From: Sulfidibacterium sp964549335
GTDB taxonomy: Bacteria > Bacteroidota > Bacteroidia > Bacteroidales > F082
Assembly (NCBI GenBank): GCA_964549335.1
Contig: CAZJUQ010000027.1
Span: forward strand, 62,001-126,000
Direction of reading: 5' to 3'
Length of the DNA stretch: 64,000 nt
In this document: positions 16,759 through 25,417 of the stretch, in pieces
Numbering within the stretch: the stretch's first letter is position 1
Layout: each line of letters begins with the position of its first letter
The notes under the pieces: model-generated
Database searches by the model: none
The model's input: only the letters and a program-made list of their open reading frames with translations
Told to the model about the DNA's origin: nothing
Translations under genes and position numbers: made by a program

Positions 16759-19700
16759 TTATTTTTTGTAAAATTCAGGCAAATGGTTCAAATAAAAATC
16801 CATGGCTTCGATATCAAAATTATGAGCTGCCAAAAGTAGTTTTGATATATAAATTTCCAGATTTTTCAATTTATTTTCTTTGGCAAAAATCAGAACCTCT
16901 TCGCCGAAAGCTACAATGTTGTTTACTATGTGGTTATTTTGCAACGCTGAAATACGGAGGGCGAATTTGGTTTCGAAAAGGTTTTTTGCATTTCCATGCA
17001 ACGGCTCGGGAATAACAACATCAGTACCGGTATTGACACTGTTTTTCAAGCCGGAGGTATTGTTAATTTTGCGGTCTTTTATATCGCTCACGGTATTTGA
17101 TGCCTTAATGCATGGTAAAAATATCTTAAATGTGGAGCCAATATCTTTTTTGCTTTGCACCTCAATTTTTCCGCCCATTATTTCAACAAGTTTTTTTGTA
17201 ATGCTTAGTCCGAGTCCGGTTCCGAGGTAATTCTTTTTCATGTTTGATTTGGCCTGTTCAAACGACTCGAAAATATTTGTCAAATTTTCGATGGGGATAC
17301 CGATACCTGTATCGGAGACGGTTATTGTCAAGTTATACAGTTTTTCGTTATCATTGCACAAGTCGATAGACAAATTAACGTTGACCTCCCCTTTCTCGGT
17401 AAATTTGATTGCGTTTCCGATGACATTGAAAAGCACCTGTCTAATTCGTACCAAATCGAGGAACAGGTTACTGTTTTGGTCGGTAATATTGTCTGATACA
17501 AGAAATTTCAAACCTTTGCTCTCTATTTGGGGATAGAAAATCTGATTTATTTCGTTTATCAATTTGGGGATATAAACGGGTTCGTACACCAGTTCGAGTT
17601 TGCCTGCCTGAATTTTCGACAAATCGAGAATATCGTTAATCAAACCGAGAAGGCTGTTGCTGCTTGTTTTAATTGAGTTAATAAAATTCCGGCTTACGGG
17701 GTCTGAAATTTTAGAAGTGAGGAGTTCGGTAAACCCGATAATAGAGTTGAGCGGGGTACGAATTTCGTGGCTTATGTTTGCCAGAAATTGGCTTTTAGCC
17801 ATATTGGCTTTCACGGCTTCGGAACGGGCTTTTTCCAGTTCTATATTAATTCTTTGCAATTCTTTATTTTTCTTTTCGAGTTCCAGTCTCGATTTTTCGG
17901 CTTCTTGTTCGGCAAATTTTCTTTTGGTAATATCTTCGACAATACCTTCGTAATATTCAATGTTTCCTGAACTGTTTCTAATAATCCAAGCGCTTTCGTT
18001 CACCCACATTTCCGAGCCGTCGGCGCGTTGCCACAGGTCTTCGCGTCCGGTAATGATTTCTTGTTGTTCGAGCATTGAGATGAATTTTTTTCTTCCCTTT
18101 TTCTCTTTGTTCAGGTCAATTCTTTTTAACTCTTCTTCGGTATATCCGAGCATTGCCAAAAGTGTTTTGTTGGCAAACAGGATTTTTCCGTCCGGAGTTG
18201 TTTGGTACATACCTATCGTAGCGTTTTCGACGATACTACGGTACCGTTCGCGGCTTATTACCAATTCGTCGTTTAGTTTTGCCAGTTGGTTTTTCTGTTG
18301 AGTAATCTCTTTGTTTTTGCGGGTAAGCAAAGCGTAATTTTTACGGCTGAGCCTGTTTCTGTAGTTGATAAAAAATATTGTTATGAGTGCCAAAAGCAGA
18401 ATAAACGAAGTTAGGATAATCATGTAAAAGCGCGACTCTTTTTCTTTGTTCAAAGCGAGTTTGTTCAGAGCATTGGTTTTTTTAAGTATGGCATACTCTT
18501 TCTCTTTTCGTGCAGCTTCGTATTTAACTTCAAATTCGTTTACCTGTTTCCTGCTCTCCTCGTTAAAAACAATTTCGTGCAATTTATTGTATTTTAGCAG
18601 GTATTGGTATGCTTTTTTGTAATAGTGTTTTTCTTTGTAAATATCCGAGATTAGATGATAGAGTTCCATAATAAGGTCGTTTGCATTTATCTGTTTGGCA
18701 TAAACAAGAGCTTTTTCGGCATTTTTCAGGGCTTTGTTGTAATGTTTTTCCTTGTAATTTATTTTTACGATATCGAGTAGCGAAATTGCGATACGTCTTC
18801 TGTCGCCAACCTGGTATTTAAGGGGGAGCGCCAAATTTTGGTAATATAGTGCCGAATCGTATTTTCCCATGTCGTACATCACCTCGCCGAGGTTACTGTA
18901 AATTATCGATTGCAATTTTTTGTGTTTTACCTGCTTGCCGAGTTTTTCGGCTTTTTTGATTTCCTTGTATGCCGAAAGGTATTGTTTTTTCAAACGGTAA
19001 ATGTCGCCGATATGCAAATACATATTCAACATATTCCATTTATCGTTCATTTTTTCAAAATATTTTAGTGCTATTTTATAGTGTTGAAGGGCACTTTCGA
19101 GTTTTCCCCAGTTTTGCATAACCACTCCCATGGTGTTGTGTATTTTGGCAATACCTTTTTCGAATCCTATGTTGACATAAATCTCTTCGGCGCGTTGCAA
19201 CAATCCTATTGCCCTTTCAAAATCGCTATAGTTTGACCATACGGCACCTTCGCCCTTCAAACATTTGGCGATGCCTTTTTTTACGCCCATCTTTTCATAT
19301 ATCAGGCGTGCTTTGCGAAAATATTCGGCGGCTTTTTCATAGCGGCTCCAATCGTAGTAGTTTGATGCCACATAATAATAATAGTCGGCAAGTTTTCTTT
19401 TATTGTTTTCGGAAAGAACAAGGAGTTTTTTGTATTTTAGGAGTGAATCGGCGGCGGAATAATTGCATAGCTTTCTTACGTTTTCGATATAAACATCCAA
19501 ATATTTGTTAATCAATACGGTGTCTTTAATGCTTATGGCGTAATTGAGCAAAAATTTGTTTACGGGCAAAACTGTGGCAACAGAAGTATCGCCGTACATT
19601 TTCATGATTTTTTCGGCAAGAATAATTTTTTCGTTAAGGTTTAAAACAGTATCGTCAAGCACTACCGACGGGGATATTTTTCCGGACAGCAAGGTATCGG

Positions 19701-19785
19701 TATCGGGTATTTGCCGGGCATTGACACTATTTGCAATTAAAAATACTGCAAAAAAACAGGATAATATTTTGTTTTTAAAAATCAC
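16759..19785 (-). CDS. Membrane sensor histidine kinase with TPR and PAS domains
   Basis: A 1008-residue sensor kinase. Order: signal peptide (1-23), periplasmic TPR array (about 60-430; repeats such as YDWSRYEKAAEYFRKARLIY), one TM helix (about 453-473), coiled coil, PAS domain (about 511-625), second coiled coil, HisKA with His673 (NISHEIRTPLNSIIGF), and HATPase with N box NVIGNAIKF (about 787-795), DTGIGI (825-830) and GTGLGL (855-860). It has no receiver domain. The final 90 residues form a helical segment without an obvious phospho-accepting His, resembling a degenerate Hpt-like module. It starts 15 bp after the previous TPR kinase gene and is clearly its paralogue, so the two may have arisen by tandem duplication. 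Ligand unknown. Confidence 0.9.
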   Translation of the reverse strand: MIFKNKILSCFFAVFLIANSVNARQIPDTDTLLSGKISPSVVLDDTVLNLNEKIILAEKIMKMYGDTSVATVLPVNKFLLNYAISIKDTVLINKYLDVYIENVRKLCNYSAADSLLKYKKLLVLSENNKRKLADYYYYVASNYYDWSRYEKAAEYFRKARLIYEKMGVKKGIAKCLKGEGAVWSNYSDFERAIGLLQRAEEIYVNIGFEKGIAKIHNTMGVVMQNWGKLESALQHYKIALKYFEKMNDKWNMLNMYLHIGDIYRLKKQYLSAYKEIKKAEKLGKQVKHKKLQSIIYSNLGEVMYDMGKYDSALYYQNLALPLKYQVGDRRRIAISLLDIVKINYKEKHYNKALKNAEKALVYAKQINANDLIMELYHLISDIYKEKHYYKKAYQYLLKYNKLHEIVFNEESRKQVNEFEVKYEAARKEKEYAILKKTNALNKLALNKEKESRFYMIILTSFILLLALITIFFINYRNRLSRKNYALLTRKNKEITQQKNQLAKLNDELVISRERYRSIVENATIGMYQTTPDGKILFANKTLLAMLGYTEEELKRIDLNKEKKGRKKFISMLEQQEIITGREDLWQRADGSEMWVNESAWIIRNSSGNIEYYEGIVEDITKRKFAEQEAEKSRLELEKKNKELQRINIELEKARSEAVKANMAKSQFLANISHEIRTPLNSIIGFTELLTSKISDPVSRNFINSIKTSSNSLLGLINDILDLSKIQAGKLELVYEPVYIPKLINEINQIFYPQIESKGLKFLVSDNITDQNSNLFLDLVRIRQVLFNVIGNAIKFTEKGEVNVNLSIDLCNDNEKLYNLTITVSDTGIGIPIENLTNIFESFEQAKSNMKKNYLGTGLGLSITKKLVEIMGGKIEVQSKKDIGSTFKIFLPCIKASNTVSDIKDRKINNTSGLKNSVNTGTDVVIPEPLHGNAKNLFETKFALRISALQNNHIVNNIVAFGEEVLIFAKENKLKNLEIYISKLLLAAHNFDIEAMDFYLNHLPEFYKK

Positions 19786-19800
19786 CTTACCATTATTGTT

Positions 19801-22632
19801 TCAAATGTTTTTTTGTTTGAAATTCAATTCAAAAGCCTCTTTAAACAGATTCAATTTTTCTTCAATGCCCGTTATATTGAAAGTGTCCACAAGTATTTTT
19901 AAGTCGCTTGAATACCTCAACAGGTTGGGCATGTCGGCTTCCGAAGAGAGTTTGCTAAGTTTTTCGGCAAAAATCGAAATATGTTTCATAAGTTTTGTTT
20001 CCATAGCCAAAGAGAAGTCGTTTTCAACAATATTGATTAGTTTTTCCAAAACATTGTAATCGGGCAATGTTCCGTCAGCAGTATTGAAGATAGAATTTGC
20101 CGATAAAATATAATCCAGGTTGTCTATTTTTTCGTTCAACAATTCCAAAATTTTCTTTTCGCTTATATTGTTTCCCGTGTCAATAACAAAACTGCTTTTA
20201 CATTGTGTTGAATTTTTGTTTCCTAATAAAATGCATGGCAGCGAAGGTCTCTCTTTTTTAATGAGTTGGACGGCATTAATCAACATTTCTTCCTCAAAGC
20301 CGGCAATAATAATAAAATCGCATTTATCAATATGATTTTTTGCAATAAGCAGGCTGGAACCCACATCGGTTACGTTTTCAAGTTTGTTTTTCAGAAAGTT
20401 GGAAAGATATTCGAAGTTTCCGCTGTTTGATTTCAAAAGGATGGCATTATAATGTAATTTACCCGGCACACTATTTTCGTTGTCGCTATCCGTACTTTCC
20501 ATAGCCACCGTAACGTTTTCGAACACAACTTTAAATTCAGAGCCGCTACCCAATTCGCTTTTAAGAAATATTTTGCCGCCGAGAATCGAAACCAGGCGTT
20601 GTGTAATTGCCAGTCCCAAGCCCGTACCTATCTCTTTATCGGTATTATCGGACTGGAAAAAGGGGGTAAATATTTTTTCCCTGTCTTTTTTTGCGATTCC
20701 TTTACCTGTGTCTTTAACCGAGATGTAGAGATTTATTTTACCGTTTTCGGCAGTTTCTTCCCAATCAACGTTTACACAAACACTTCCTTCGCCGGTAAAT
20801 TTTATTGCGTTACCAATAAGGTTGAATAGTATTTGTCTGAGGCGGTTTTTGCTGAACATCAATTTACCGGGGAATTTTTTTTGAACCGAGAGGTTAAACT
20901 CCAAGCCTTTACTTGCGGCTTGTACACTGAATATTTTTTTCAGGCTGTCGAGAACATCTTCAATATCCATGGGTTCCAGTACCACGTCAAGTTTTCCGGC
21001 CTCAATTTTCGAAAGGTCTAAGATGTCGTTTATCAGAGCCAAAAGGCTTTCGCCGCTACTTTTTATTGAGCTTACGTACTGTTTTATTTTTTGGTCTTTT
21101 ATGAGGGTGGATAAAATATCGGCAAAACCGATAACCGAATTTAGCGGGGTACGTATTTCGTGACTCATATTTGCCAAAAAGATACTTTTGTAGCGGTTAC
21201 TCTCTTCGGCTTCGCGTTTGGCTTTTTCAAGTTCTTTACCGCTTTTTTCAAGTTCTTCTTTTGCCTTTTCTATCTCTCTGTTTTTTTCGACTAACAATTT
21301 ATTGAGTTTGTTTTTATTCAGCAGATAACCCGTCAAAAACATCATTATAACAAGAGCCGATGCAAAAGCGGCGATAAAAAAGTAGTTTAAAAATTTCTGT
21401 TTTTTCAGGTTGAGTTCCCTGATACGCGCCTGTTGTTTTAATAAGAGTATTTGATTTTCTTTGCGTTCGGTTTCGTATTGCATTTGCAGGCGTGCTATAT
21501 CTTTGTTCAGCGATACATTTATTAGCGAATCGTGATAAATATCGGCAAGTTCGAGGTTTTCCAAAGCCTCTTTATATTTTTTGTTGTTTTTATATAATTG
21601 GTAAAGCATTCTGTAAGCCTCTTCTACCGACGATTTAATGCCAATCTCTTTTGCCAATTCCAAGCCTTTGTTTAAAAACTTAACCGCCAAATTAAAATTG
21701 CCCGTTTTGCTATATAATTGTCCCAGTTTTATATAGTTGTCAGCCATATAGGTTTTATCACCGGCATTTGTGTTGAACTGCAAACTGTGTTTTAGATAGA
21801 TTTCAGCCGATTTGTAGTTTCCCATTGCTTTATATACCTCGGCCAAGTCGGAATAACAGATTGCCATTCCTTTTTCCGATTTGATTTTTTTGTTTATTTC
21901 GAGCGAGAGTTTAAAGTATTGGGCGGCTTTTCCGTATTTTTTTTCATGCAGAAATACCATTCCCAGATTTTCGAGGTTGATGGCAATTCCCAGCATGTTG
22001 CTACGGTTTCGTTCGAGCATGAGACTTCTTTTAAAATATTTCAAACCCTCCTGATAATCGCCCATCATCAACTCTACGTTACCTATACTGTTAATAGCTA
22101 TGGCCATACTTGTGGAGTCGTTTCTCTTTTCGGCAATTTCAAGTGCTTTAAAATGATTCGACAACGCCTTTTTGTAGTCGTTAATCCGCCTGTAAACCAC
22201 GCCAATGTTGTTGTAAATTTTCGACATTAATTTTTCGTCGTTTTTTTTGGCTGCATATTCCAAAGCCACATTGTGCAGGTGCAAAGCGGTTTGAAATTTC
22301 CCCATGTTACGTTGCAACACTCCGAGGCTGTCGATGTAGTTGCCCAGATTGAAACAACACAGCTCTTTGCTTGCAAGTTCCAATGCTTTGTTAATGTAGT
22401 ATTTTCCCGATTTACCATGGTACAATTCCACATCGGAAACATGCAACAATATGGAGAGGTCAATAAGCTTTATTATTTTTAAGGAGTCGTTTTTGAGTTT
22501 GCGAATTTCATTATACAATTCCTCTTTTCTATTTTCTGTCGAATCCGTTTTGTTTGCGATGAGGTTTCCACCGGCAGAAAAAAACAGGAGCACTAATAAA
22601 AAAATACGATATAAACCGCTATGGTTAAGCAT
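19801..22632 (-). CDS. Membrane sensor histidine kinase with TPR array and degenerate receiver
   Basis: A 943-residue sensor kinase and first gene of the tandem. Order: signal peptide (about 1-26), periplasmic TPRs (about 85-370), TM helix (about 416-437), coiled coil (440-482), HisKA with His491 (ANMSHEIRTPLNSVIGF), HATPase (NLIGNAIKF, DTGKGI, GTGLGL). Residues about 726-840 look like a receiver fold that has lost its chemistry: the acidic pair is replaced (ILLKSNSG), the phospho-acceptor strand reads FIIIAGFEEEM with no Asp at the expected site, and there is no LTA or KP motif. A helical C-terminal segment follows (about 855-943). No PAS domain is visible, unlike its neighbour. Promoter not clear. 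Confidence 0.88.
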   Translation of the reverse strand: MLNHSGLYRIFLLVLLFFSAGGNLIANKTDSTENRKEELYNEIRKLKNDSLKIIKLIDLSILLHVSDVELYHGKSGKYYINKALELASKELCCFNLGNYIDSLGVLQRNMGKFQTALHLHNVALEYAAKKNDEKLMSKIYNNIGVVYRRINDYKKALSNHFKALEIAEKRNDSTSMAIAINSIGNVELMMGDYQEGLKYFKRSLMLERNRSNMLGIAINLENLGMVFLHEKKYGKAAQYFKLSLEINKKIKSEKGMAICYSDLAEVYKAMGNYKSAEIYLKHSLQFNTNAGDKTYMADNYIKLGQLYSKTGNFNLAVKFLNKGLELAKEIGIKSSVEEAYRMLYQLYKNNKKYKEALENLELADIYHDSLINVSLNKDIARLQMQYETERKENQILLLKQQARIRELNLKKQKFLNYFFIAAFASALVIMMFLTGYLLNKNKLNKLLVEKNREIEKAKEELEKSGKELEKAKREAEESNRYKSIFLANMSHEIRTPLNSVIGFADILSTLIKDQKIKQYVSSIKSSGESLLALINDILDLSKIEAGKLDVVLEPMDIEDVLDSLKKIFSVQAASKGLEFNLSVQKKFPGKLMFSKNRLRQILFNLIGNAIKFTGEGSVCVNVDWEETAENGKINLYISVKDTGKGIAKKDREKIFTPFFQSDNTDKEIGTGLGLAITQRLVSILGGKIFLKSELGSGSEFKVVFENVTVAMESTDSDNENSVPGKLHYNAILLKSNSGNFEYLSNFLKNKLENVTDVGSSLLIAKNHIDKCDFIIIAGFEEEMLINAVQLIKKERPSLPCILLGNKNSTQCKSSFVIDTGNNISEKKILELLNEKIDNLDYILSANSIFNTADGTLPDYNVLEKLINIVENDFSLAMETKLMKHISIFAEKLSKLSSEADMPNLLRYSSDLKILVDTFNITGIEEKLNLFKEAFELNFKQKNI

Positions 22633-22767
22633 GTTATAAAAAATGGTTAAAGAGGAACAAATGTTGATTTAAATTTGGAAACATTTACCAAAAACATTGT
22701 GCAATATAGTAATAATACCGATTGATACAATAAAAAGATAAAAATTAGTTTTTCGGGAAAAGATATG

Positions 22768-23337
22768 CTATTGGCCGAGACGTTTCATCAGCAAAGAATC
22801 GAGTGTTGAAAAAAGTTGGTCGGGGAAAAGGTTGCGCCATTTCATTTCGTTGAATTTCCCTCCGAAACCTATAAACCGGTCAATAAAAGCGTCGCTGAAT
22901 TCTTGACGCACATGGTCTCTGAAATTGACACCTATTATCCAGCCGTCTTCTATGTTATCAAACCATTCGGCATAATAGTCGTCGTCGTCCGAATGAAAAT
23001 TCAATACATTTTCGCCTATCAAAATGAAGTATTTAATTCCTTCGTCAATCAAATGTTCCACAACATTGCGGTAAAAATACATGATGTCATTGTACAAAAC
23101 ATCGTTCCACTCCCCGAACATTTCCAAAATGCAGTAACGGCTCTCATAATTGGCATACAGTAGTTTGGTATAAAGAGTTTGCGACCCGAAATAGTCCCAT
23201 TGCGGATGTATGTAGTAGTTGTAAATTTGGTGTTCGAAATACACCTCGCTGTTTTTTCTTCCGTAAAAGGGTGATTTTTCATCGTCGGATGCAATATAAA
23301 GTTGTCGCCAGTTGTAAAAAGGTTCTATTTCGTGCAT
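22768..23337 (-). CDS. Uncharacterised acidic, aromatic-rich cytoplasmic protein
   Basis: A 189-residue protein that I do not recognise beyond a likely conserved Bacteroidota family. There is no signal peptide, TM segment or known motif. It is rich in Tyr, Phe, Trp, Asp and Glu (for example NFHSDDDDYYAEWFDNIEDGW) and has alternating strand-like and helix-like stretches (YFILIGENVLNF). Codon use and base composition match its neighbours, so it does not look transferred. It starts 13 bp downstream of crcB and is the last gene of the run DUF4834-YfhO-GT-DUF493-crcB. No function is assigned. Confidence 0.7.
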   Translation of the reverse strand: MHEIEPFYNWRQLYIASDDEKSPFYGRKNSEVYFEHQIYNYYIHPQWDYFGSQTLYTKLLYANYESRYCILEMFGEWNDVLYNDIMYFYRNVVEHLIDEGIKYFILIGENVLNFHSDDDDYYAEWFDNIEDGWIIGVNFRDHVRQEFSDAFIDRFIGFGGKFNEMKWRNLFPDQLFSTLDSLLMKRLGQ

Positions 23338-23350
23338 ATGTTAATTATGT

Positions 23351-23728
23351 TTAAGCAACAATTTTAGAAAGTTGATATCCGCCTATGCAAAGAAAAACGG
23401 CAATAATATTGCTTGTGAGCAGATACGCAGTCATAAGTGTAAAATGGCCGTCTTTCAAAAGGCTGAAGTTGTCGAAAGCAAAAGTTGAAAATGTTGTAAA
23501 GCTGCCGAGAATACCGACAAAAATCATCAATCTGACAGCCGGGGAGACATAGTTTCGTGCAAAAAATCCCCACAAAAAACCAATTGCCAAAGAGCCCAAC
23601 AGGTTAACTGTCAAAGTAGCCCAAGGAAAATCGCTGTGATGCGATTTTTCTATTGTTTCGTATATTAAAAAACGCAATACGGCTCCTATACTACCGCCGA
23701 AAGCCACAACCAATAATTTAAAAATCAT
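23351..23728 (-). CDS. crcB: Fluoride ion channel CrcB/Fluc
   Basis: Dual-topology dimeric fluoride channel exporting F- across the inner membrane. The 125-residue protein has four hydrophobic segments and the family motifs GGSIGAVLRFLIYE, PWATLTVNLLGSLAIGFL, and GILGSFTTFSTFAFDNFSLL (Na+ and Phe-box region). Its ATG overlaps the stop of the DUF493 gene by one base (TAATG), which implies translational coupling. No fluoride riboswitch is visible upstream, and the gene sits inside an operon. Single gene, so a homodimer is expected. Confidence 0.93.
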   Translation of the reverse strand: MIFKLLVVAFGGSIGAVLRFLIYETIEKSHHSDFPWATLTVNLLGSLAIGFLWGFFARNYVSPAVRLMIFVGILGSFTTFSTFAFDNFSLLKDGHFTLMTAYLLTSNIIAVFLCIGGYQLSKIVA

Positions 23729-24048
23729 TATAATGCAAATTTAAGTCCTTCAACATTCTTTAATTTTCCATACATTTCGATCAACTGTTTTTTGCCGGTA
23801 AGTGTTACCAAATAAGTAAAACTGGTATAGTTTCCCTTGCTGCTTGCCCGTTTGTTTTCGAATGAATGAACAATGTCCAGCTCCAAAAATACCCGTGTAA
23901 TTCTTTTTTTGTTTTCGTCGTCGGAGGCTGCGGCATCCATTACGGCTTTCAGGGCGAAAGTAACGGGATATTCAACTTTTTTGTTGCCGAAAGGAGGTTC
24001 GCCTTTTCCGTTTCCGTTATTATTCTTGTTAGAAAAATGTTTATCCAT
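23728..24048 (-). CDS. DUF493/YbeD-like family protein
   Basis: A 106-residue cytoplasmic protein. The C-terminal 80 residues match the DUF493 (YbeD, ACT-like fold) pattern: YPVTFALKAVMDA, then RASSKGNYTSFTYLVTLTGKKQLIEMYGKLKNVEGLKFAL. YbeD-like proteins are suspected regulatory domains, but no activity is established. The first 25 residues are a low-complexity Asn/Gly/Lys stretch. Stop codon overlaps the crcB start by one base. Confidence 0.75.
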   Translation of the reverse strand: MDKHFSNKNNNGNGKGEPPFGNKKVEYPVTFALKAVMDAAASDDENKKRITRVFLELDIVHSFENKRASSKGNYTSFTYLVTLTGKKQLIEMYGKLKNVEGLKFAL

Positions 24049-24109
24049 TTTCAGAGAGAAATTTTTGCGGCTGCAAAGTTATGTTAAAAATGTTTAAGGC
24101 TTTAAGATG

Positions 24110-25411
24110 TCAGATACTCTTTTCAAAAAGAGCGGCAACCTTTCCCGCGATTATTTTTCTGGAATAATTATTTATGTTGTTGCAATTTAGGTTTACCTCT
24201 CCCCTGTTTTTGTATTGGTTATAAAAATCTACCAAAGCGCTCTTCACTTTGTTGTAGTTTTCGAATCCGGCAACAATACCGCAACCTGTTTCGTTTATTA
24301 TTACCGCTGCATCGCCATCTTCGGGACCTATACATAAAACCGGTCGCCTTATTGCCAGATATTCGAAAAACTTTGTCGGTGTAATTCCTTTTGCATTGGG
24401 CGTGTTGTTGAGCGGCAGGTATAATACCTGAGCCTGCGCAGCTTTGTTTATTGCCGTTTGGTGGCCGGCAAACTTAATGTAGTTTACATTATTGTCAAGA
24501 TTGTACTCCTTAACGATTTCCCTTACCGAATAGTCGGTTGCCCCTATCAATTCCATATGCAAGTCGTTGGCAAAGCCAGGTATTTCGTTTTTCAACTCTT
24601 TAAGTGCCCGCCAAAATATTTCGTGGTTTCTGTCTTTGTTCATTGAACCCAGATGGCAAAGAAGAAATTTGTCCGAAATATTGTTATTGTTCGTAATAAG
24701 GTAATCATCGGGGTCGAAACCGTTTGTTACAACATCAACTTTACGTCCCGATATTTTTTCCAAATCGGAAGCCAGTGTCCGGTTTACGGTAATGACTCCG
24801 CCGGCATTTTTGAGCACCTTTTTTTCGAGTTTTTTGTGTTTGTTGTCGGCAAACCGTGTAAGTTTAAGCTGATGATAAAAATCTATTCCTGTCCATGGGT
24901 CGCGAAAATCGGCAATCCACGGAACAGATAGTTTTTTGCTTACCTTGAGGGCAATAAGATGCATGCTGTGCGGCGGACCCGTGGATACAATCAAATCGAC
25001 GGGTTTTTTTTTAAGATAGGATGTAAGAAATTTAACCGAGGGTTTTATCCACAACATACGGGCATCGGGAATAAAAATATTTCCTCTTATCCAAACCGAC
25101 AATTTTTCGGCAAAAGAATCGCTCTTTTTTTCAGACAGGAATCCCGTGCCAATCATTTCGCCCTTTTTTCGGCCGGTAATTTTTTTATATATTTCGAACG
25201 GTTCCTTTATTTTGGTTTTAACGACGGTTAAATTTTCATGAATATCTTTTTGCAAAGAGTTGTCAATAATACCGCTTTCCGGATTTTCGGGAGTATATAT
25301 AACGGGGTGCCAGCCGTATTCCGGCAGGTACTTACTCATTTTTAACCAGCGTTGCACTCCCGACCCCCCTGTCGGGGGCCAATAATATGTTATTATTAGT
25401 ACCTTTTTCAA
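24110..25411 (-). CDS. GT4-like glycosyltransferase (GT-B fold)
   Basis: A 433-residue cytoplasmic or membrane-associated glycosyltransferase. N-terminal domain: VLIITYYWPPTGGSGVQRWLKMSKYLPEYGWHPVIYTP, a typical acceptor-domain opening with the glycine loop; also VSTGPPHSMHLIALKVSK and WIADFRDPWTG, common in sugar transferases of O-antigen or exopolysaccharide clusters. C-terminal domain: LCHLGSMNKDRN, YLPLNNTPNAKGITPTKFFEYLAIRRPVLCIGPEDGDAA, matching the nucleotide-sugar binding region (E-x7-E-like area less clear). It follows yfhO by 6 bp. YfhO-type proteins are linked to glycosylation of cell wall polymers, so the pair may act on an envelope glycan; the sugar is unknown. Confidence 0.85.
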   Translation of the reverse strand: MKKVLIITYYWPPTGGSGVQRWLKMSKYLPEYGWHPVIYTPENPESGIIDNSLQKDIHENLTVVKTKIKEPFEIYKKITGRKKGEMIGTGFLSEKKSDSFAEKLSVWIRGNIFIPDARMLWIKPSVKFLTSYLKKKPVDLIVSTGPPHSMHLIALKVSKKLSVPWIADFRDPWTGIDFYHQLKLTRFADNKHKKLEKKVLKNAGGVITVNRTLASDLEKISGRKVDVVTNGFDPDDYLITNNNNISDKFLLCHLGSMNKDRNHEIFWRALKELKNEIPGFANDLHMELIGATDYSVREIVKEYNLDNNVNYIKFAGHQTAINKAAQAQVLYLPLNNTPNAKGITPTKFFEYLAIRRPVLCIGPEDGDAAVIINETGCGIVAGFENYNKVKSALVDFYNQYKNRGEVNLNCNNINNYSRKIIAGKVAALFEKSI

Positions 25412-25417
25412 CAGGGA

